Shown: positions 48,990 to 58,498, counted from the stretch's first letter. The stretch is DNA of 64,000 nucleotides from Ruegeria halocynthiae (GCF_900106805.1 NZ_FNNP01000005.1:62001-126000); one strand, 5' to 3'. Translations and numbers: made by a program. The notes: generated by a model not told the origin, from the letters alone.

Positions 48990-50686
48990 ACAGCCTGGGT
49001 ATCGTGATGCTGGTGCACACCGCTCTGGACCGGGTTGAGCAGGTGGCGCGCCACTGGACCGCTTCGGGTTGTCCTGTGGTGATCCATGTGGACCGCAAGG
49101 TGGAAGAACCAGCCTATTCCGATTTCGTGGCAGCCTGCGCCGATGACCCGCTGATCCTGTTTTCGCAACGGCATGTCTGTGAATGGGGCAGCTGGGAAAT
49201 CGTCGCCGCTTCGCAATCCGCCGCCGCCCTGATGTTGGAGAAGTTCGCGGATGTCCGGCATGTCTATCTATCCTCGGGTGCGTGCCTGCCGCTGCGCCCT
49301 GTTTCCGATCTGATTGACTATCTGGCTGATCGCCCCCGGGTCGATTTCATCGAAAGCGCCACCACGCGGGACGTAAGTTGGACCATCGGCGGGCTGGATC
49401 TGGAACGGTTCACCCTCCGGTTCCCGTTCTCGTGGCGTAAACAGAGAAAACTGTTTGATTTTTATGTGCGTCTGCAACGCGCTCTGGGACGTCGCCGGGC
49501 AATCCCCGAGGGTCTGGTGCCGCACATGGGCAGCCAGTGGTGGTGCCTGACGCGCCAAACACTGTCGGCCATCCTTCAGGACCCCAAACGCAAAGATTAT
49601 GATCATTATTTCCGTCGGGTCTGGATACCGGATGAAAGCTATTTCCAGACGCTGGCGCGGCTCTATTCCACCCATATCGAAAGCCGGTCGCTAACCCTGT
49701 CGAAATTCGACTATCAGGGCCGACCTCACATGTTCTACGATGATCATTTGCAATTGTTGCGCCGGTCCGACTGTTTTGTGGCGCGCAAGGTCTGGCATCG
49801 GGCGGATCGATTGTATCAGGCGTTTCTGGCCGATCAGGACAGTGCACTGACCCCAGCCGAGCCCAATCCCGGCAAAATTGACCGCGTGTTTTCCAAAGCG
49901 GTCGAGCGGCGCGTTTACGGGCGGGACGGGCTGTATATGCAAAGCCGCTTCCCTCGCGCTGCCACCGAACGCAGCCTGACCGCATTCCCCTATTCCGTGT
50001 TTCAGGGTTTTACAGAACTGTTCGAAGATTTCGAACCCTGGCTCGCAAATGCCACCGGCGGACGGGTGCACGGGCATCTGTTCGATCCTGATAAAGCGCA
50101 CTTTGCCGGGGGTGAAGCGCTGATAAACGGCGCTCTTACCGATTGCGCCAAGCTGCGCGACTATAACTCGTCAGCCTTCCTGTCGAACGTCATCTGGAAC
50201 ACAAGGGGTGAACGACAGTGCTTTCAGTTCGGGCCAACGGATACTCAGAAAATCTACGAGTTTCTGGCGCGGGACCAAAATGCTCAGATTGCCGTAATCT
50301 CAGGGGCATGGGCGGTTCCGTTGTTCCGCTCGAACCTGAACTTTGCCGATATCCGGGGCGAGGCCGCCCGTTTGCAGCAGATCGAGACCAAACAGCTCAA
50401 GCTTCTGGACGCCGCCCGCGCAAAATCACGTATCCGAATCTGGACGATGGCAGAGTTCGTGGAATCCCCGATGGAGCTGCTGCAAACCGTTCTCGAAGAT
50501 ATGGGCGCCCCGCAACCCACGCATCTGACCGAGGCGCCCACGATGGTCGATCTCACCGGGTTCGGAAAGTTCCTGCAGAACCTCAAGAACCAGGGGATGC
50601 ATCCCTATCTGATGGGAGATTTTCCGGTGAATGACGTATTCGGCGCGCAGGCCAAATCGTTCAAAAAACCCTATCTGGTGCAGTAG
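48986..50686 (+). CDS. Core-2/I-branching (GT14) beta-glycosyltransferase with extra C-terminal domain
   Basis: A 566-residue protein. Residues 1-255 match the GT14 Branch family (MLVHTALDRVEQVARHW, VIHVDRKVEEP, HVYLSSGACLPLRP, GSQWWCLTRQTL), whose eukaryotic members make beta-1,6-GlcNAc branches or xylosylate proteoglycan cores. The remaining 300 residues form a separate domain I can only place tentatively as a Rhodobacteraceae-specific domain of unknown function. It is coupled to copy B (4-bp overlap) and six bases upstream of the sulfotransferase. Confidence 0.85.
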   Translation: MNSLGIVMLVHTALDRVEQVARHWTASGCPVVIHVDRKVEEPAYSDFVAACADDPLILFSQRHVCEWGSWEIVAASQSAAALMLEKFADVRHVYLSSGACLPLRPVSDLIDYLADRPRVDFIESATTRDVSWTIGGLDLERFTLRFPFSWRKQRKLFDFYVRLQRALGRRRAIPEGLVPHMGSQWWCLTRQTLSAILQDPKRKDYDHYFRRVWIPDESYFQTLARLYSTHIESRSLTLSKFDYQGRPHMFYDDHLQLLRRSDCFVARKVWHRADRLYQAFLADQDSALTPAEPNPGKIDRVFSKAVERRVYGRDGLYMQSRFPRAATERSLTAFPYSVFQGFTELFEDFEPWLANATGGRVHGHLFDPDKAHFAGGEALINGALTDCAKLRDYNSSAFLSNVIWNTRGERQCFQFGPTDTQKIYEFLARDQNAQIAVISGAWAVPLFRSNLNFADIRGEAARLQQIETKQLKLLDAARAKSRIRIWTMAEFVESPMELLQTVLEDMGAPQPTHLTEAPTMVDLTGFGKFLQNLKNQGMHPYLMGDFPVNDVFGAQAKSFKKPYLVQ

Positions 50687-50692
50687 CGCAGT

Positions 50693-52126
50693 ATGACCCG
50701 CCGCTTCGATTATTTCATTATTCTGGCTGATATGCGCACCGGGTCAAACCTGCTGGAATTGCATTTGAACACGATGGCAGACGTCACCTGTCACGGAGAA
50801 GCGTTCAATCCCTACTTTGTCGGCCTACCAAAACTGGATGAGGTTCTGGGCTTTACTCTGGAAGATCGCGAACAGGACCCGCTGGCCCTAATTGATGCGA
50901 TCCGAAACGCGCCGGGTGAGATGAACGGCTTTCGCTTCTTCAGTGATCACGATGCCCGGGCTCTCGAACCTGCGCTTGATGATCCGCGATGTGCCAAGAT
51001 CATCTTGATGCGCAACCCGCTGGACAGTTACATCTCGTGGAAGATTGCCTTGGAAACCAAGCAGTGGCGGCTGGTGAACATCAAGCAGCGGCGCGAGGCG
51101 CAGATCACATTCGACACCGGGGAATTCGCTGACCAGCTTGATCAACGGCAGGAATTTCAGCGAACCATTCTCAGGCATCTGCAAACCACCGGGCAGACCC
51201 CGTTCTATATCGACTATGGCGATCTGAATGATCTGGACGTTCTGAACGGTCTGGCGGCGTGGCTGGGGGTCAGTTCCCGTCTTGAGGAACTGAACCAACA
51301 CCTCAAACGTCAGAACCCGGCACCGGCCCTGTCGAAGGTTACCAATCCGGACGAGATGGAACAGGCAATGTCGCAGTATGACCGGTTCAATCTGCATCAC
51401 ATCCCGAATTTCGAACCACGCCGGGGGCCAGCCGTTTCACGTTATGTTATCGCGGCACAAACACCACTGATGTACCTGCCCGTGCGCGGCGGCCCCGAAG
51501 CAGAGGTGACACAATGGCTTGCTGATCTGGACGGGGTGGACCTCAATGCTCTGATCACCGGACGCAACCAGAAACAGACACGACAATGGATGCAATCCCA
51601 TCCCGGCCATCGCAAGTTCACGGTGCTGCGCCATCCGCTGGCGCGCGCCCATGCCGTGTTCTGCGAACGTATCCTCAGCACCGGCCCCGGCGCCTATGTG
51701 AGCATCCGCAATATGCTGAGCAGGCGGTATAACGTACCGCTTCCAGACAAGGGGGATCAAAGCGCCTATACGCTCGATCAGCATTACGAGGCATTTTCGG
51801 CATTTCTGGGGATGCTGCGCAGTATTCTGGCGGGCCAGACCCCAATCCGCGCTGATGGAGAGTGGTGCGGCCAGTCACAAACGCTCGAAGGTATGGCCGG
51901 TTTCACCTTGCCCGACCTGATCCTGCGCGAGGATGAGATGGCAACCGCCTTGCCTGAGCTTGCCCGCCGGGTCGGCCACACGACCCCGCCAACCCCTGCG
52001 AAGACCGGGGTGGAGGCGCCGTTTTCACTGGCCCAGATCTATGACTCGCAACTCGAAACCCGGGCGATTGAAGCATACCAGCGTGATTACACTGTGTTTG
52101 GGTTTGGCGATTGGAAACCGCTGTGA
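50693..52126 (+). CDS. Two-part sulfotransferase (NodH/Stf0-like N-half, Sulfotransfer_2-like C-half)
   Basis: A 477-residue protein with two sulfotransferase-like halves. The N-half has the PAPS 5'-phosphosulfate loop ILADMRTGSNLLE (10-22) and the 3'-phosphate strand IILMRNPLDSYISWK (103-117), as in NodH/Stf0. The C-half, from about residue 245, has FTVLRHPLARAHAVF (309-323) and a terminal YTVFGFGDW like Sulfotransfer_2 proteins, though no clear 5'-loop of its own was recognised. It ends the glycan operon and is convergent with the L,D-transpeptidase (1 bp apart). Confidence 0.82.
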   Translation: MTRRFDYFIILADMRTGSNLLELHLNTMADVTCHGEAFNPYFVGLPKLDEVLGFTLEDREQDPLALIDAIRNAPGEMNGFRFFSDHDARALEPALDDPRCAKIILMRNPLDSYISWKIALETKQWRLVNIKQRREAQITFDTGEFADQLDQRQEFQRTILRHLQTTGQTPFYIDYGDLNDLDVLNGLAAWLGVSSRLEELNQHLKRQNPAPALSKVTNPDEMEQAMSQYDRFNLHHIPNFEPRRGPAVSRYVIAAQTPLMYLPVRGGPEAEVTQWLADLDGVDLNALITGRNQKQTRQWMQSHPGHRKFTVLRHPLARAHAVFCERILSTGPGAYVSIRNMLSRRYNVPLPDKGDQSAYTLDQHYEAFSAFLGMLRSILAGQTPIRADGEWCGQSQTLEGMAGFTLPDLILREDEMATALPELARRVGHTTPPTPAKTGVEAPFSLAQIYDSQLETRAIEAYQRDYTVFGFGDWKPL

Positions 52127-52645
52127 TCAGGGGCGCAGGGTGATGACCGTGCCCTCGTTCACCATCGCATAAATCTCTTCGATCTCGTCATTCTTGACGG
52201 CGATGCAGCCCGCAGTCCAATCCGGCGTTTTCTTCGCACGTTTGAACTCGGATCGCAGATTGGGCTGCCCATGAATGAAGATGTCGCCACCGGGATCAAC
52301 ACCAGCGGCCACGGCCTTTGCCCGGTCTGCTGTGTTTGGGTACGAAATACCCAGCGACAGATGATACCGGCTGCGTGGATTGCGGCGGTCGATCAGATAC
52401 GTGCCTTCGGGGGTACGGCCATCGCCTTTCTTGTTTTTTGTGCCGTTGGGCGCAAAACCCAATTCGACGTCGTATTCCCGCAAAATCTGTTCATTATGCA
52501 TAAGATAGAGCTTTCGCGCGCCCTTATTGATGACCATTGAGGTCACCTCGGGCCCGCGGTACGAAAGAAATCTGGGTTTGGCTGAAGCACATGCCGATAG
52601 ACTCAGCGTTGCCACGGCCCCCAATCCAAATACTCGACGATCCAT
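52127..52645 (-). CDS. L,D-transpeptidase (YkuD) lipoprotein
   Basis: A 172-residue envelope enzyme that makes 3-3 peptidoglycan cross-links or attaches proteins. The lipobox is LSAC with Cys19, and the YkuD catalytic segment is IFIHGQPN followed by WTAGCIAVKNDEI. ATG 52645 is preferred over GTG 52654 because AGGCAG is then nine bases upstream. It is 64 bp downstream of the sodium channel gene. Confidence 0.92.
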   Translation of the reverse strand: MDRRVFGLGAVATLSLSACASAKPRFLSYRGPEVTSMVINKGARKLYLMHNEQILREYDVELGFAPNGTKNKKGDGRTPEGTYLIDRRNPRSRYHLSLGISYPNTADRAKAVAAGVDPGGDIFIHGQPNLRSEFKRAKKTPDWTAGCIAVKNDEIEEIYAMVNEGTVITLRP

Positions 52646-52709
52646 TATTTTCACTGCCTACTGCTCTTTTTATTGCTTACTATTATGCCAGAATTGCGCA
52701 AAACTTAAA

Positions 52710-53495
52710 TCACTTTTTGATGTTCGCCTGCCCGATCAGGCGTTGCTCGATCGCTTCCAGCCGGATCAGTACTTCGTCGCGATAGGCATCGGTCTTGACC
52801 TCATCCTCAGCATGGTGTGCGTCCTGCATCGAGTTAACGATCAGGCCGACCAGCAGGTTCACAACCGCAAATGTAGTCACCATGATGAAAGGCACGAAGA
52901 ACAGCCAGGCGTAAGGATAGACCTCCATTACCGGGCGGACGATGCCCATCGACCAGCTTTCCAGCGTCATGATCTGGAATAGCGTATAAGCCGAGAGGCC
53001 CAGATCGCCGAACCAATCTGGGAAGGTTCCCGAGAACAGTTTGGTTGAGATTACGGCGCCGATATAGAACAGGATTGCCATCAGCAGGAACACGCTGGCC
53101 ATACCCGGAAGGGCCGAGATGAAGCCCTCGACCACACGGCGCAGGCGTGGCGCAACCGAGATGACGCGCAGAACCCGCAGGATACGAAGGGCTCGTAGCA
53201 CTGACAAACCAGCGCCCCCCGGTACCAGCGCAATGCCGACGATGATGAAATCGAAGATATTCCAACCATTGGTAAAAAACTTGCGCCCGGTGGCGACCAG
53301 CTTCATCCCGATCTCAGCGACGAAGATCGCAAGGCAAATGCTGTCGAGCGTCACGATCAGCGGACCCGCAGCCTCCATCAGCGTGGGCGAGGTTTCCATC
53401 CCCAGCAAAACTGCATTGAAGATAATGACACCGGTTATGAACCGCCCAAAGGCCGGAGCTTCGATCATTGTCAGCAGGCGTTGGGTAATCCCCAT
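52710..53495 (-). CDS. Bacterial voltage-gated sodium channel (NavSp/NaChBac family)
   Basis: A 261-residue six-helix channel subunit that forms a homotetramer. The S4 voltage sensor has arginines at 101, 104, 107 and 110 (RALRILRVLR), and the selectivity filter is TLESWSM at 177-183, identical to that of sodium-selective bacterial channels. The C-terminus ends in a predicted coiled coil (DEVLIRLEAIEQRLI) after an acidic neck. It closely matches what I remember of NavSp from Silicibacter pomeroyi. It lies 16 bp after the RNA methyltransferase gene. Confidence 0.96.
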   Translation of the reverse strand: MGITQRLLTMIEAPAFGRFITGVIIFNAVLLGMETSPTLMEAAGPLIVTLDSICLAIFVAEIGMKLVATGRKFFTNGWNIFDFIIVGIALVPGGAGLSVLRALRILRVLRVISVAPRLRRVVEGFISALPGMASVFLLMAILFYIGAVISTKLFSGTFPDWFGDLGLSAYTLFQIMTLESWSMGIVRPVMEVYPYAWLFFVPFIMVTTFAVVNLLVGLIVNSMQDAHHAEDEVKTDAYRDEVLIRLEAIEQRLIGQANIKK

Positions 53496-53511
53496 GCGGA
53501 TGGTCCTTGTG

Positions 53512-54741
53512 TCAGGGCTTTGGGTTCAGGGTGAACCGGGCGGCGAGTTCGGTGTGTGACGACCATCGAAATTGGTCAACCACCTGTACCCATTCAAGGG
53601 TGTAGCCCGCATTAACCAGAGTTTTTGCATCGCGGGCGAAGGTGACCGGGTTGCACGAGACATAGGCAATCACCGGGCGCCGGGCCTGCGCCAGCTCGGC
53701 CACCTGTGCCTCTGCGCCCGCGCGCGGCGGATCGAGCACGACAGCATCGAACTTGCCAAGCTCGTCTAGCATAAGCGGGCGGCGGAACAGATCGCGCGCT
53801 TCGGTGGTGACCTGTTTCAAACCCTGCGCCTTACGCCAACCCTGATCCAAAGCTTTGGTCATCTCGACCTCGCCTTCGACCGCATGCACCTCGGCCGTCT
53901 GGGCGATTGGCAGAGAAAGAGTACCGCAGCCCGCAAACAGATCGACAACTCGTTTTGCACCCTGCGTTGCCTGGGAAACGGCCTTTAATAGAGCCTGCTC
54001 GCCATCTTTTGTGGCCTGCAGGAAAGCTCCGGGTGGAGGGGTGACTTCGGCTGGGCCGAAACACTGAATCGGAGGAGAGCGCATGGCGATCACCTCGTCA
54101 TCCCAGCTGAGCCTCGCCAGCCCGTGATGTTCGGTCGCCTGCGCCAGTGCGAGCTCTAGCGAACCATCGAGAGGCTTGCCGCCTTTGACGGCCACATCCA
54201 AGCCGCCTTCGGACAGGGTGAGGGTGGCGGCCAGCACACCTTTGCGGCTGCCGCCCAGCAGCGCCAAGGCCCCGGCCACCGGAATGGCGTTAATCAGCGC
54301 AGGGTGCAGCAGGTGGCAATCGGGGATCTCGGTGATGGTATCCGAGGCGCGACCATGGAATCCGGCCAATGTGCCTTTTTTGGTACGCCGCACGGCGATG
54401 GTAGCCCGGCGGCGCGACCGTTCGGGCGACGTATGGATCGGTCGCATCGAAGCCTCAAGCCCCTGTGCGGATAACGCATTGCGCACCACCTCGACCTTCC
54501 AGTCGGCAACGAAGTCATCCGCCGCATGCTGTAATTGGCAACCACCGCAAGCCTTGTAGTGACGACACGGGGCTTTGACCCGATGCTCAGAAGGAGAATC
54601 AACGCGAATATCACTCAGGAACTGACCCAGTAGGGTGCCGCTGACCACTTCACCCGGTAAGGTTCGAGGGGCATAGATCGGACCATCGGCGATCCCATCG
54701 CCCTGATGGCCAAGGCGGGTTATGGTGTAATGCTGCGTCAT
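53512..54741 (-). CDS. 23S rRNA/tRNA m5U methyltransferase, TrmA/RlmD-type with TRAM and Fe-S site
   Basis: A 409-residue class I SAM methyltransferase. Residues 1-50 form a TRAM RNA-binding domain, Cys59, Cys65 and Cys68 (CRHYKACGGC) plus a later Cys in IPDCHLL should hold a 4Fe-4S cluster, and the catalytic nucleophile is near residue 363 in YVSCNPVTFARD. SAM motif I is VVDLFAGCGTLSLP. ATG 54741 starts the TRAM domain. The exact uridine (rRNA U1939/U747-type or tRNA) is undetermined. Confidence 0.93.
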   Translation of the reverse strand: MTQHYTITRLGHQGDGIADGPIYAPRTLPGEVVSGTLLGQFLSDIRVDSPSEHRVKAPCRHYKACGGCQLQHAADDFVADWKVEVVRNALSAQGLEASMRPIHTSPERSRRRATIAVRRTKKGTLAGFHGRASDTITEIPDCHLLHPALINAIPVAGALALLGGSRKGVLAATLTLSEGGLDVAVKGGKPLDGSLELALAQATEHHGLARLSWDDEVIAMRSPPIQCFGPAEVTPPPGAFLQATKDGEQALLKAVSQATQGAKRVVDLFAGCGTLSLPIAQTAEVHAVEGEVEMTKALDQGWRKAQGLKQVTTEARDLFRRPLMLDELGKFDAVVLDPPRAGAEAQVAELAQARRPVIAYVSCNPVTFARDAKTLVNAGYTLEWVQVVDQFRWSSHTELAARFTLNPKP

Positions 54742-54780
54742 GGGGGCCTGATACCGGGGGTTTGCGGGCAACAAAACCCC

Positions 54781-56613
54781 CTATTCGGCCGCTTCCGCCT
54801 GAATGAACCCGCCCGATTGGCGATGCCAGAACCGGGCATAGAGCGCTCCCTGCTCCAACAGCGCCTCATGTGTGCCGCTTTCCACGATATGACCCTGATC
54901 CAACACGATGATCCGGTCCATCTCGCTCAGCGTTGACAGGCGATGGGCAATCGCCAGCACGGTTTTGCCTTGCATGACCCGGTGCAGCGCGGTTTGGATC
55001 GACGCCTCAACCTCGGAATCAAGCGCTGATGTCGCTTCGTCCAACACAAGAATTGGCGCGTCCTTCAAGATGGCGCGGGCCAGGGCGATCCTTTGCCGTT
55101 GCCCGCCGCTGAGTTTCACGCCCCGCTCACCCAGATGCGCATCATAACCCTTGCGCCCCTGCGCATCCTCAAGCCCAAGGATGAAATCATGTGCTTCGGC
55201 CTTGGTTGCAGCTTCGATCAACTCGGCTTCGGACGCGTCGGGGCGGCCATAAAGGATATTCTCTCGTGCCGAGCGATTGAACATCGCTGTTTCCTGTGTG
55301 ACCATCCCGATCTGTTGACGCAGACTGTCCTGCGTCACCCCAGAGACATCCTGCCCGTCAATTGATATGACACCATATTCCCCATCATAGAGCCTAAGTA
55401 GCAGCGAAACCAAGGTGGACTTTCCTGCACCTGAGGCCCCAACGATGCCCAACTTCTCACCCGGTTTTGCGGTGAAATGGAGGTCAGATACGCCACCCAC
55501 ATCGCGGCCATAGGCAAAGCTGACATGATCAAAGACGATCCCACCTTCTGAGACCACAAGCGGGGTTGCGTTTGGTTCATCTTCCACCCGGTCGCGCTTG
55601 GTCAGGGTATGCATCCCGTTTTCGATCTCACCGACATTGGCGTAAAGACCCATCAGCGTGAAACTGACCCACCCGGTCATCTGAGAAATACGGATCGCAA
55701 CGGCCCCGGCCGCTACAATATCGCCGGCAGTCGCACCGCCCGCCCGCCAAAGCCACAGCGTTGTACCGATCAGCAGAACAGGCAAAATCCCGGCCAGCGC
55801 CATCAGGATGAACCGGAAACTGGCCGATAGCTTCCCGAACTCAAGCGACTGCTCGCGCAGATCGACCATCGCGTTGCGCGCGGCATGATCTTCGAATTCG
55901 GAATGGGCAAACAGCTTGACGGTCTTAATATTGGTGATCGTATCGACCACTTGCCCCGACACCATTGCCCGCGCTCCGGCCCGTGCGGCAGAGCGAACTC
56001 TGATGCGTGGCAGATACCAGCGAACAAGAAGAAAATAGACGACGAGCCAGGCAACAAATGGGACCACTACAAATGGATGAATAGACCCTAACAAAAGCAA
56101 AGACCCCGCAAGTGAGGCCAATGCGAAGACAATCGCACTGATCGTCTCAGACACCACTTGCGTCATCGCATTCGAGGTTTGCATCTGTTTCTGCGCGATC
56201 CGCCCAGCGAAATCATCATCGAAATAGGTCACCGATTGACCCAGTGTCCACCGGTTCAGTTTGGCCAGCACCAGTGGTGTGATGTTGGGCATGACGATAT
56301 AGTTGTTTGCCACAGACGACAGGCCAAACAACGCGGGCCGCAGCAGCATGAAGAATGCCATGGCGCCCAGAATGATCGTGAGATTACCTCCGGTCAAAAA
56401 CGCTTCGGGCCCGCTGGCGGTAGTCAGATCTATGACGCGGCCCAGAACCCAGGCGGTACCGGCCTCCATCGCACCTGCTGTCGCCGAAAACGCGGCCGCG
56501 ATGAATAGCATGGGCCAGGCGCCAGACAAGCTCCAGCGGATGAACGCCCCCAGCGTTTGCGGCGGGGGCGTTTCGATGTCTTTGAACGGTTGGATGAGGT
56601 CGGCAATCCTCAT
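54781..56613 (-). CDS. ABC exporter half-transporter, MsbA-like, subunit B
   Basis: A 610-residue fused membrane-ATPase exporter: six membrane helices in about residues 25-320, then an ATPase with Walker A GASGAGKSTLV, signature LSGGQRQRIALARAIL and Walker B ILVLDEATSALD, H-loop AHRLSTL. The catalytic glutamate is present. The start overlaps the sister subunit by ATGA, so the two very likely form a heterodimer. The substrate (lipid, drug or peptide) is unknown. Confidence 0.92.
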   Translation of the reverse strand: MRIADLIQPFKDIETPPPQTLGAFIRWSLSGAWPMLFIAAAFSATAGAMEAGTAWVLGRVIDLTTASGPEAFLTGGNLTIILGAMAFFMLLRPALFGLSSVANNYIVMPNITPLVLAKLNRWTLGQSVTYFDDDFAGRIAQKQMQTSNAMTQVVSETISAIVFALASLAGSLLLLGSIHPFVVVPFVAWLVVYFLLVRWYLPRIRVRSAARAGARAMVSGQVVDTITNIKTVKLFAHSEFEDHAARNAMVDLREQSLEFGKLSASFRFILMALAGILPVLLIGTTLWLWRAGGATAGDIVAAGAVAIRISQMTGWVSFTLMGLYANVGEIENGMHTLTKRDRVEDEPNATPLVVSEGGIVFDHVSFAYGRDVGGVSDLHFTAKPGEKLGIVGASGAGKSTLVSLLLRLYDGEYGVISIDGQDVSGVTQDSLRQQIGMVTQETAMFNRSARENILYGRPDASEAELIEAATKAEAHDFILGLEDAQGRKGYDAHLGERGVKLSGGQRQRIALARAILKDAPILVLDEATSALDSEVEASIQTALHRVMQGKTVLAIAHRLSTLSEMDRIIVLDQGHIVESGTHEALLEQGALYARFWHRQSGGFIQAEAAE

Positions 56614-58448
56614 TCAGCGGCCTCCGGGTTCAGGAAGCCCCCAGATTGCCGCGCCCAGAACTGGGCGTAAAGCCCGCCTTGCGCCAACAGATCGGAATGG
56701 CCGCCCTGTTCGACGATCCGGCCGCGATCCATCACCAGAATGCGGTCCATCTGCGCAATCGTGCTGAGTCGGTGCGCAATTGCGATCACGGTCTTGCCTT
56801 GCATCATGCCGTAGAGTGTTTCCTGAATCGACGCTTCGACTTCGGAATCTAGGGCGGATGTCGCTTCGTCCAGCAGCAAAACCGGTGCATCTTTCAGGAT
56901 CACCCGCGCCAGCGTCACTCGCTGCCGCTGACCACCAGACAGTTTCACGCCCCGCTCACCCACATGCGCATCATAGCCAGTGCGTCCTTCCGGGTCCTGC
57001 AGGTCGAGGATAAACTCATGCGCCTCAGCCTGTTTTGCAGCGGCGATCATCTGTTCCTCGGTCGCATCAGGACGACCGTACAAAAGGTTGTCTCGTACCG
57101 AACGATGCAGCAAAGCACTGTCTTGCTGGACCATTCCGATATGGCTGCGCAGACTGTCCTGCGTGACGCCCGAGATGTCCTGACCATCAATAAGGATCGC
57201 CCCCCGTTCGACGTCATAGAACCGCAAAAGTAGCTTTACCAGGGTCGATTTACCGGCGCCGGAACGCCCGATCAGCCCGATCTTTTCACCCGGTTTGATC
57301 GTCAGGTTGAGGTGATCCAGACCACCGGTTTCACGGCCATAGTGATGCGACAGGTCGCGAATTTCGATTTGGCCGTCACCCAGACGCAAAGATTGCGCAT
57401 CCGGTTCATCCAACAAATCGATGGGCTGTGCGATGGTCTGCATACCTTCCGCAACAATACCCAGTTCGCGGAAAAAACTGGTCAGCGCCCACATGATCCA
57501 TCCAGTCATCGCATTCAGCCGCAGCGTCAGTGCTGTCGCCGCAGCGACCACGCCAACCGAAGCACTACCTTGTGTCCAAAGCAATATCGCCCAGCCGACA
57601 ACACCCACGATCAGCACACCGTTCAACGCAACAAGAACTGCATCCATGATGGTAAAAATCCGCATCTCGATCTGGAAGGTGCGGCGAGTTTCTGAAATTG
57701 CCTCGCGCGCATAGTCCAGCTCTTGGGTGTCATGGGCAAACATCTTGACTGAATGGATGTTGGTATAGCTGTCCACCACCCGGCCCGTCACGGTTGAACG
57801 CGCATCCGACGCCGCCTGTGACGCGGGCCCGACCCGTTTGACGGTCCAGCGCACGAGTGCTCCGTAAAACACCAGCCAGAACAGCAGTGGCAGTAACAGG
57901 CGCGGATCAGCCGCCATCAGCAAAATTGCCGCACCGATCATGTACGCAATTGAGAACGAAATCGCATCAAAGACCTGAAACACCACTTCGCCCGCGGCGG
58001 GCGGAGTCTGAACAATACGGCTTGCAATACGGCCGGCAAAGTCATTCTCGAACCAGCCAACCGATTGACGCAACACATGTTTATGCGCCCGCCAGCGGAT
58101 CAACGTGCCAAAGTTCGGCAGAATGGTGTTGTTGAGCAATAGCACGTCAAAAAGCTGCAGGATCGGGCGAATGAACAGGATCAGCGCTGCGACCACCATC
58201 AACTCGGTCCCATGCACCTGCCAGAACTCGGCAGGCGGGCTTCCCAGCAAATCCACGACGCGGCCCATATAGAAGATCAGCCCGACCTCGACAGCCGCGA
58301 CGATCACGGACATCAGCGCAGCCCAGGCAAAAATGCGCATGAAGGGCTGCGAATAGCCAAGCATGAAAGGCCATAACCGCGTGGGCGGTGTGTCTACCTG
58401 TTCATAGGCAACAAAAGGGTCAACAAGGTTTTCAAAGTAGCGAAACAT
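56610..58448 (-). CDS. ABC exporter half-transporter, MsbA-like, subunit A
   Basis: A 612-residue paralogue of subunit B with the same layout: six membrane helices, Walker A GRSGAGKSTLV, signature LSGGQRQRVTLARVIL, Walker B VLLLDEATSALD and H-loop AHRLSTI. Both partners keep the catalytic residues, so there is no obvious degenerate site. It is the first gene of the pair, and its 194-bp leader holds a hairpin and a tiny aromatic-rich reading frame. Confidence 0.92.
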   Translation of the reverse strand: MFRYFENLVDPFVAYEQVDTPPTRLWPFMLGYSQPFMRIFAWAALMSVIVAAVEVGLIFYMGRVVDLLGSPPAEFWQVHGTELMVVAALILFIRPILQLFDVLLLNNTILPNFGTLIRWRAHKHVLRQSVGWFENDFAGRIASRIVQTPPAAGEVVFQVFDAISFSIAYMIGAAILLMAADPRLLLPLLFWLVFYGALVRWTVKRVGPASQAASDARSTVTGRVVDSYTNIHSVKMFAHDTQELDYAREAISETRRTFQIEMRIFTIMDAVLVALNGVLIVGVVGWAILLWTQGSASVGVVAAATALTLRLNAMTGWIMWALTSFFRELGIVAEGMQTIAQPIDLLDEPDAQSLRLGDGQIEIRDLSHHYGRETGGLDHLNLTIKPGEKIGLIGRSGAGKSTLVKLLLRFYDVERGAILIDGQDISGVTQDSLRSHIGMVQQDSALLHRSVRDNLLYGRPDATEEQMIAAAKQAEAHEFILDLQDPEGRTGYDAHVGERGVKLSGGQRQRVTLARVILKDAPVLLLDEATSALDSEVEASIQETLYGMMQGKTVIAIAHRLSTIAQMDRILVMDRGRIVEQGGHSDLLAQGGLYAQFWARQSGGFLNPEAAE

Positions 58449-58498
58449 GGAGAGTGCTCCGATTGAGCAGTAAATAGGTCATGCGAAGAAAGATGGCG

